From Lentimicrobium sp. (GTDB lineage: Bacteria; Bacteroidota; Bacteroidia; Bacteroidales; Lentimicrobiaceae): a stretch of DNA of 6,019 nt. A program made the position numbers and the translations under genes. Shown here piece by piece: positions 1 to 6,019 of the stretch. The stretch is taken from NCBI GenBank assembly GCA_013336205.1, contig JAAXUD010000196.1:1-6019 (forward strand), written 5' to 3'. The first letter of the stretch is position 1. Every line of letters begins with the position of its first letter. The notes beneath the pieces are model-generated. The model searched no databases. It worked only from the letters and a program-made list of their open reading frames with translations, and was not told the DNA's origin.

Positions 1-1138
<1,138 letters not shown>

Positions 1139-1187
1139 TTAATTTTGTGTTTGTTGTAATTAAAAAGTTTTTCTTTAAACAGGGCTG

Positions 1188-1195
1188 CAAAGGTA
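1188..1195 (-). promoter_or_regulatory. Bacteroidota -7 promoter box for the ABC-F gene
   Basis: On the minus strand this reads TACCTTTG, a perfect match to the Bacteroidota primary sigma -7 consensus TAnnTTTG, and is followed by C as is common. It lies 50 bp upstream of the ABC-F ATG, implying a leader of roughly 45 nt that is A/T-rich and lacks a Shine-Dalgarno sequence. The -33 element is weak: AGTG at 1218-1215 has the right spacing (19 nt), and TTTA at 1214-1211 is a better match but only 15 nt away. Confidence 0.6.
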
Positions 1196-1424
1196 GGCTT
1201 TTTTAGTTTGTAAACACTCCTTGATTTTAAGTATTAGTGGACGGTCATTTTGTGCGGTTTATTCCTCTCATTCATGACGGATATTTTTCCTGGATATTCG
1301 ATTCAAATAAAAATAATTCAAGAGTATTTTTAGTCATGTGTTCATAATTAGTGGCTCATATTCAGTGATATAACAAATATATTTTGTATATTTAAGGTTT
1401 GTTTCTTAAAAAAGAACGGGTATT

Positions 1425-4400
1425 ATGAGCACAGTGAAATCATTGCTGCTTGCGATACTGATTTCGTGGGCAGCAAATGGGGCTTTCGGAGCCCCCGTTT
1501 CAATTGAAACCGCCAGGAAAGTAGCCGGGAATTTTTTTTCTGAGGCTATAAGGATCCAAAGTGGATCAAAACCCAATAACCTGGCCTTCCAAAATTTTAT
1601 CTGCATAGGTAATCAGCAACAGCCAATTATGTATGCTTTCAACATGCCCGGCAATGGGGGCTTTATAATTATTGCCGCCGATGATGCTTCTCCTCCTGTT
1701 TTATGTTATGCTTTTACAGGAAACTTTAATTCTGAATCAGCAGGTAGACCTGATGGCTTCAACCTTTTTATGGAATCGTGGGAAACCCAGCTTACTGAAG
1801 CCGCCATGTTGAGATCAGAACAGTCAAATGAAATCAGGGAGCTATGGAATGATTATTTGAGTGGAAATTTTAACTCATGGAACTCTGATGCGAATGTAGA
1901 GCCAATGCTCAGTTCAAAATGGGATCAGGGTTGCTGGTACAATGCCTTATGTCCTGCCGATGCCGGGGGTGAATGCGGCCATGTGCCTGTCGGATGCGGG
2001 CCAACTGCCATGGGACAGATTATGAGATACCATCAGTATCCGCAGCAAGGAACCGGTGAATATGGTTATACCCACCCCGAATATGGTTATTTGTCAGTGA
2101 ATTTTGGTGCTGCTACCTATGACTGGAGTCAGATGCCCGATTTTGCAACTGAAACAAACTATGCTGAAATTGCCAAATTGCTTTATCATTGTGGAGTTGC
2201 CTCTCAGACAAATTATGGTCCGGACGGATCAGGTTCATATGAAGTCAGAGATATAATTGCTTATACTGAATACTTCGGTTATTCACCAAACACGGATCTT
2301 ATTTTTAAGGTTAATTATACCAATGAACGTTGGTCTGAGATACTAAGAACCGAATTGGATCATAACCGACCGGTGCAATATACCGGGGCGCCCTGTGATT
2401 CCTGTCCGGGTCATGCATTTGTTTGTGATGGTTATCAGCAAAATGACTATTTTCATTTTAACTGGGGGTGGAGTGGTTATTATGATGGCTATTTCTATTT
2501 AGCTGACCTTACACCCGGCTCACATGATTTTACCCCACACCAGAAAGCAATTATCGGTATTGAACCGGATACCATACAGCATACTCCTCCATTGCACCTG
2601 GTAGCCAATGTAAATTTTTATGATGTATCTCTGCAATGGTCACCGCCTTCGGCCCAGCCCCTCGCAGAATGGCTGCATTACGATGGAGAATCCGTTGCTG
2701 CAATCCAGTTTACCGGAACTATTAATTATAAGGTTGCAATTCGCTTTGATACTGTCCAGCTAAAGGCTTATCAAGGGTTAAAACTTTCAAAAATCCGCGT
2801 TCTTGTCGGAAACAGTGAGGCTGATTATCGACTGAATGTATGGAAAGGGGAGAATGCTTCCTGCACTTTGCTTGACGAACCCATGACAGAAGAATTTACC
2901 CTTAAGTGGACCGATATATATGGGAATAGTGAGTTCTTATGGAATAATTTTATTCTGGAAGATCCGATATTGATTGATGCCAGTGAAGAGTTGTGGATTG
3001 GTTATACCTGCCTGCATTCTCCGGGAATAAAGCCCTCTGTTGCACATGATGAAGGACCGGCAGTCGCAGGTTATGGCGATTTACTGCACTTTGACGGAGA
3101 TTATTGGCGTTCAATGCACATCACTTACCCCTCTACAAATTACAACTGGAATATTGAAGCCTTTGTTTCTGATGTTTATGGTAATACATTTCTTTTGCCT
3201 GCCAGAGTGGCCGGAATTGAAACGGAGCCGTATGGTAATTTAATAGATAATAATATCATTCAATCAGAAGAAAATTTCAGGGAACCAACACTGATTGGTT
3301 ATAATGTCTTCAGAAACAATGAACAATTGAATTCTCAGTTGATAACACAATTGGTTTTTACTGATATTGGGGTTGAGCCCGGGACCTATAGTTACACTGT
3401 TCAGGCTGTTTACAATTCTGGTACATCAATACCATCGGGTGCTGCCACTGCTGTGGTTGAAGAGATTGTGTTAAATCCCCCTTTAGAATTGGAAGCCAAT
3501 GCCATTGGTAATGATGTAAATTTGTCATGGTTCGAACCTTTACCTCCTCTTATGCAGGAATGGATTCACTATGATGATGGGTATAATCTCACATCCATTG
3601 GTCTTTCCGGGGGTGGTACCTTTTGGGCAGCTGTGCGTTTTACCCCTGCTCAGCTTATAGCCTTTTCAGGCATGTATTTATCACAAATCAGGTTAATTGC
3701 CTGTGCTCCTTCGGCTACTTATCAGCTTTTTATTGCAAAAGGGGCTAATGCTTCAACAGTTCTCTGCAATCAACCATTACCTGATCTGCAAACTGACCAA
3801 TGGGATACAATTACGTTGAATGCGCCAATCCTGCTCGATATTTATCAGGATTTATGGGTTGGATATAAAATCATTAACCAACCAGCAAATGATTATGCGG
3901 GCGGGGTAGATAACGGCCCGGCAATCGCAGGTTATGGTGATTTGATAAGTGTTAACGGAACAGATTTTGTTTCGGTGTTTTCATTAAATCCTCAATTAAA
4001 CTACAACTGGAACATTGAAGCTTTGTTGTCAAACTATCCGGATGCGAAGTGCCCGTTGTTTTTATTAAGTTCGGGAATCCCTCAATTGCAGGGTTTTAAC
4101 CTTTACAGGAATAACATCAAAGTTAATGAAACACCCATAACCGATACTTCATATCTTGACGAAGGACTACCCGGTAATACCTATGAATATTGGGTAAAGG
4201 CGCTGTACAATGCCGGTGAATCAGGTCAGTCAAATGTTGTAACGGTTTCAATTCCCGTATCAGCCTTCAATATTTCTGATGTTGCTGATTTAAAACTTTA
4301 CCCTGTTCCAGCAGATGAATTCCTTATGCTGGAGTGCTATCCTGAGTATAGTGAGGTGAGAATCCTGAGTATACCAGGACAAGCAGTTTATCGAAATAAA

Positions 4401-4511
4401 AGTTCCGGAAGCAAACTTAGAATTCCGGTTGAAAATCTTCTCCCAGGTGTTTATTTTTTGGAAATTACAACCAGCAATGGCCTTATAAACACTAAGGTTG
4501 TGATAAAATAA
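1425..4511 (+). CDS. Secreted C10-family (streptopain-like) cysteine protease with T9SS sorting domain
   Basis: A 1028-residue protein. Residues 1-22 form a signal peptide (hydrophobic LLLAILISW, likely cleavage after AFG). Residues 23 to about 155 look like a C10 propeptide, with the typical ETARKVAGNFF start and GGFIIIAADD motif. The peptidase domain spans about 158-380: WDQ (Q168, expected oxyanion-hole Gln), catalytic Cys191 in GCGPTAMGQIMRYHQYP, catalytic His330 in GHAFVCDGY, and FHFNWGWSGYYDGYF (343-357). All key C10 residues are present, so an active enzyme is expected. Two composite modules follow (about 388-680 and 685-942), then a type A T9SS sorting domain (about 953-1028) with LYPVPAD, LPGVYFLEI and a terminal TKVVIK. 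The inferred route is Sec export, then outer-membrane passage by T9SS with removal of the C-terminal domain. The ATG at 1425 is the only good start: an in-frame TAA lies at 1407-1409. No strong Shine-Dalgarno or consensus promoter is seen upstream. Substrate is unknown; the modules may bind glycans or surfaces. Confidence 0.95.
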   Translation: MSTVKSLLLAILISWAANGAFGAPVSIETARKVAGNFFSEAIRIQSGSKPNNLAFQNFICIGNQQQPIMYAFNMPGNGGFIIIAADDASPPVLCYAFTGNFNSESAGRPDGFNLFMESWETQLTEAAMLRSEQSNEIRELWNDYLSGNFNSWNSDANVEPMLSSKWDQGCWYNALCPADAGGECGHVPVGCGPTAMGQIMRYHQYPQQGTGEYGYTHPEYGYLSVNFGAATYDWSQMPDFATETNYAEIAKLLYHCGVASQTNYGPDGSGSYEVRDIIAYTEYFGYSPNTDLIFKVNYTNERWSEILRTELDHNRPVQYTGAPCDSCPGHAFVCDGYQQNDYFHFNWGWSGYYDGYFYLADLTPGSHDFTPHQKAIIGIEPDTIQHTPPLHLVANVNFYDVSLQWSPPSAQPLAEWLHYDGESVAAIQFTGTINYKVAIRFDTVQLKAYQGLKLSKIRVLVGNSEADYRLNVWKGENASCTLLDEPMTEEFTLKWTDIYGNSEFLWNNFILEDPILIDASEELWIGYTCLHSPGIKPSVAHDEGPAVAGYGDLLHFDGDYWRSMHITYPSTNYNWNIEAFVSDVYGNTFLLPARVAGIETEPYGNLIDNNIIQSEENFREPTLIGYNVFRNNEQLNSQLITQLVFTDIGVEPGTYSYTVQAVYNSGTSIPSGAATAVVEEIVLNPPLELEANAIGNDVNLSWFEPLPPLMQEWIHYDDGYNLTSIGLSGGGTFWAAVRFTPAQLIAFSGMYLSQIRLIACAPSATYQLFIAKGANASTVLCNQPLPDLQTDQWDTITLNAPILLDIYQDLWVGYKIINQPANDYAGGVDNGPAIAGYGDLISVNGTDFVSVFSLNPQLNYNWNIEALLSNYPDAKCPLFLLSSGIPQLQGFNLYRNNIKVNETPITDTSYLDEGLPGNTYEYWVKALYNAGESGQSNVVTVSIPVSAFNISDVADLKLYPVPADEFLMLECYPEYSEVRILSIPGQAVYRNKSSGSKLRIPVENLLPGVYFLEITTSNGLINTKVVIK
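2586..4250 (+). repeat. Two diverged copies of an FN3-like domain split by a beta-sandwich insert
   Basis: This is a protein-level repeat in the C10 protease. Copy 1 is residues 388-680 (2586-3464) and copy 2 is 685-942 (3477-4250). Each opens with one FN3-like edge (NFYDVSLQWSPP; GNDVNLSWFEP). A block of about 160-170 residues follows, starting EWLHYD or EWIHYDD and ending NYNWNIEAF or NYNWNIEAL. Each then resumes FN3-like sequence (IGYNVFRNN...GTYSYTVQAVYNSG; QGFNLYRNN...NTYEYWVKALYNAG). Other matched landmarks are LWIGY/LWVGY and GPAVAGYGDL/GPAIAGYGDL. The block resembles beta-sandwich modules common in secreted Bacteroidota proteins. Reading it as an insert inside FN3 is inference from the order of motifs. 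Confidence 0.75.
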
Positions 4512-4530
4512 GCGGCGCACTTGTTTGTTC

Positions 4531-4567
4531 TAACTATCCGTGCCTTTCAGATATTTCAGGTTAGTTA
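4531..4567. repeat. Imperfect inverted repeat just downstream of the protease gene
   Basis: TAACTATCC (4531-4539) pairs with GGTTAGTTA (4559-4567), 8 of 9 positions, with one T-T mismatch and a 19-nt loop. The loop contains TTTCAG twice (TTTCAGATATTTCAG). It begins 19 bp after the protease stop. It may be a 3' UTR structure or weak terminator, but the stem is A/T-rich and no T-run directly follows. Confidence 0.4.
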
Positions 4568-4630
4568 TAAGGCGGATTTTCTCAAACATATTGTGCTAAC
4601 TGACAGGTAGTTTTATTTTGCCTGGAAGCA

Positions 4631-4695
4631 GTTTAAATTTTACTGAGTTGAGTGATTTAAACAAGTGGTAAATCTCTTTAAATCAGTAATTTAAA
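4631..4695. repeat. Paired A/T-rich palindromes built on TTTAAAT
   Basis: The first hairpin has perfect 8-bp arms GTTTAAAT (4631-4638) and ATTTAAAC (4655-4662), with an inner ACT/AGT pairing (4642-4644 with 4651-4653). The second has perfect 7-bp arms TTTAAAT (4677-4683) and ATTTAAA (4689-4695) around CAGTA. The same core thus occurs four times in 65 bp. Either could help end transcription from one side or bind a dyad-recognising protein; the sequence does not decide. Confidence 0.45.
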
Positions 4696-4734
4696 TTTCG
4701 CATACACTACTCTTTCATTTTTATGCTTCATTGG

Positions 4735-4810
4735 CCGGTGTGTCATTGGGTGCGTTTGTCCGGGCAAAGCAGATTAAACAAACAGGCAAACAATAAGCCC
4801 GCCACATCGG
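4735..4810. repeat. 76-nt imperfect hairpin of unknown role
   Basis: Three nested stems can be drawn by eye. CCGGTGTG (4735-4742) pairs with CACATCGG (4803-4810), 8 bp including one G-T wobble. GGGT (4748-4751) pairs with GCCC (4797-4800), including one wobble. GTTTG plus CC (4754-4758, 4760-4761, T4759 bulged) pairs with GG plus CAAAC (4785-4791). The two internal loops are asymmetric and the apical loop is 23 nt. It could be a structured RNA, a decayed repeat, or a folded single-strand DNA site; no conserved integron attC core (GTTRRRY) was found to support the last. Confidence 0.35.
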
Positions 4811-4926
4811 TGGTGGCAGGTAGCAACATATTGATATTTGATATTTTACAAATCATTCCAAGGGCTAGCGTGATGGTGTTTCAGGCTTAATCTCTTATCC
4901 ATTTTTTCCTGGCAATATGTAACTAT

Positions 4927-5952
4927 TTATTTATCAATAGCAGGAACTAAACTATTAATATCCAATGCTTCCAGAAATCTGTTAAGACTGTACCCTGGTG
5001 AACCGAGTTTCAACCATTCTTCCTTTTCTTTGGTATATCGATTGGTATCGGTCAGGCGGTTAAAACTCAATATCTGAATGGCGGAGCGGGGAAGTTTTTT
5101 ATTCCAGTATTCCGGATTTAGGCGAACAACCGGCTGCGGACCGGGTATCGGTGTGATTTTTAAAAATGGACTGCGTTCGTCGTAAGTATTGTTATAAGCC
5201 CAGCCATCGCGTTCGGCTTCAGAAAACCGGGCATATTCAGCTTCTATCATTCCCAGCATCATGTCCGATTGAATCTTATCAGGGTAGAGTTTCCAATATT
5301 CGATCAGCCATTCAGCAATTTCACGGAATTTAACTGGCAGGTAATAAGGTGGACGTTCAGGGTTGTATACAATGATAAGTTCGCTGGCATACCTGTCAAT
5401 CCCATTGCCAAGTTCTTCCTTTTGTCCGGGAATATAGATACATTCACTGAGTTTGTCGCTAACACTTTTCCACTTTTCATAATTAAAGCCTTCTTTGGTT
5501 TTTTCGGTAGGTTTTGAAGCACCCAGGCTATAGTTTCCGCCAAAAACATGTTCCAGAGAGTTAACTATCACACTCCAGCTTGGTGGTTCAATTTTATACA
5601 CCTTCGCCTGCCCTTTATCCATAAACCAGTCTCCGAAATCAAATCGTAGCCTGCTAGGAACACCATAAGCAAATTTATCAGGACAATTTCTGGTAAAAAC
5701 ATATACATAACAATTGAATCCTTTCTGGTTAGTAAATACCGGATTTTTGCGTACTAACTCTGTAATACCGAGAATTTTCTGATAATTGGCGGTAGTTTCA
5801 GTTTTCGTGAAACCACAATCGTAATGCGTGTAAACACCCCAATCGATCACTTCGAATGTGCCCGGATGATCGGTGATAAGCGGGTAATCCTGGGCCTTTG
5901 CAGATGAAAGAATCCAAACTGTACCAAGCAGTGTAATCAGAATTTTTTTCAT
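4927..5952 (-). CDS. Exported protein of unknown function
   Basis: I do not recognise this family. The 341-residue product starts with a clear Sec signal peptide (MKKILITLLGTVWILSSAKA, predicted cleavage before Gln21). There is no lipobox Cys, no further membrane segment and no T9SS tail, so the mature form is probably periplasmic or released. The mature part is rich in aromatic residues (many Trp and Tyr) and has four cysteines (46, 81, 90, 161). Landmarks are VIDWGVYTHYDCGF (35-48), ELIIVYNPERPPYYLPVKF (191-209), a helical EIAEWLIEYWKLYPDK (211-226), PIPGPQPVVRLNPEYWNKK (268-286) and a C-terminal EEWLKLGSPGYSLNRFLEAL (311-330). I see no catalytic signature. In-frame starts exist at 5970 (ATG) and 5973 (TTG); 5952 is preferred because it opens directly on the Lys-Lys signal-peptide n-region and because the candidate promoter box overlaps the upstream starts. 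The gene converges on the C10 protease and has no visible partner. Confidence 0.85.
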   Translation of the reverse strand: MKKILITLLGTVWILSSAKAQDYPLITDHPGTFEVIDWGVYTHYDCGFTKTETTANYQKILGITELVRKNPVFTNQKGFNCYVYVFTRNCPDKFAYGVPSRLRFDFGDWFMDKGQAKVYKIEPPSWSVIVNSLEHVFGGNYSLGASKPTEKTKEGFNYEKWKSVSDKLSECIYIPGQKEELGNGIDRYASELIIVYNPERPPYYLPVKFREIAEWLIEYWKLYPDKIQSDMMLGMIEAEYARFSEAERDGWAYNNTYDERSPFLKITPIPGPQPVVRLNPEYWNKKLPRSAIQILSFNRLTDTNRYTKEKEEWLKLGSPGYSLNRFLEALDINSLVPAIDK

Positions 5953-5970
5953 AGTCAGGGTATTTAACAT

Positions 5971-5999
5971 CAAAGCAATTTGTTTTAATAGCTGTTAAA
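5971..5999 (-). promoter_or_regulatory. Candidate promoter for the exported-protein gene
   Basis: On the minus strand, TTTA (5999-5996) and TTGCTTTG (5978-5971) are separated by 17 nt, close to the Bacteroidota pattern TTTG-spacer-TAnnTTTG with one mismatch in each box. Transcription would begin a few bases after 5971, leaving a short leader before the ATG at 5952 and making the upstream TTG and ATG at 5973 and 5970 unlikely starts. Confidence 0.35.
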
Positions 6000-6019
6000 C
6001 TCAGTTTGCAAAGTTTAAC

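Larger units (their letters stand above)
4512..4926. other. 415-bp intergenic region between convergent genes
   Basis: No convincing gene is seen. The stretch is mostly A/T-rich, with a GC-richer patch at about 4731-4822. It holds inverted repeats at 4531-4567, 4631-4662, 4677-4695 and 4735-4810, listed separately. None has the GC-rich stem plus T-tract of a standard intrinsic terminator, although transcripts from both flanking genes must end here. The longest ATG-started frame I noticed (4723-4890, 55 codons) has no supporting features. Confidence 0.6.

Noticed and set aside
1373..1401. Possible promoter or operator for the C10 protease: ACAAA-N5-TTTGT (1373-1387) and AAGGTTTG (1394-1401), a one-mismatch match to TAnnTTTG.
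   Set aside because: There is no -33 element at suitable spacing and the 5-bp dyad arms are too short in such A/T-rich DNA. TCATTTTG at 1245-1252 with TTG at 1221-1223 is an alternative, but it implies a leader of about 165 nt. Neither is reliable.
4801..4817. GCCAC-ATCGGTG-GTGGC as a small intrinsic terminator.
   Set aside because: The 5-bp stem has no T-tract on either strand and its left arm is shared with the longer 4735-4810 pairing.
4531..4825. Integron attC-type recombination site or gene-cassette boundary.
   Set aside because: Folded inverted repeats are present, but I found no GTTRRRY core with a matching RYYYAAC partner, and neither neighbouring gene shows cassette-like organisation.
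4723..4890. A 55-codon ATG-started open frame on the plus strand in the convergent intergenic region.
   Set aside because: It has no ribosome-binding or promoter signal, no recognisable motif, and its first two thirds coincide with the hairpin-forming patch, which explains its composition better.

Overview
The window looks like chromosomal DNA from a member of the Bacteroidota, probably an environmental relative of the Bacteroidales. Three things point there. The large secreted protease ends in a type IX secretion (T9SS) sorting domain, a system found essentially only in this phylum. A textbook Bacteroidota -7 promoter box (TACCTTTG, consensus TAnnTTTG) lies in front of the ABC-F gene. None of the three genes has a clear Shine-Dalgarno sequence; their leaders are A/T-rich.

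Layout: positions 1-1138 (minus strand) hold the first 379 codons of an ABC-F ATPase of the YbiT/YkpA-like type, cut off by the window edge. A 286-bp divergent intergenic region follows. Positions 1425-4511 (plus strand) encode a 1028-residue secreted C10-family (streptopain-like) cysteine protease. It has a signal peptide, propeptide, catalytic domain, two copies of a composite module and a T9SS C-terminal domain. Positions 4512-4926 are a 415-bp non-coding stretch between convergent genes, with several inverted repeats, including a 76-nt imperfect hairpin in a locally GC-richer patch. Positions 4927-5952 (minus strand) encode a 341-residue exported protein that I do not recognise.

The genes do not form an operon: the first two are divergent and the last two convergent, and no shared pathway is visible. 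The ABC-F protein is expected to act on ribosomes in the cytoplasm, the protease outside the cell or on its surface, and the last protein in the periplasm or outside. I found no mobile element, tRNA, rRNA or CRISPR array. No clearly new multi-gene system is evident. The items most worth a second look are the duplicated split-FN3 module of the protease, the folded intergenic element, the missing second P-loop of the ABC-F protein, and the unassigned exported protein.
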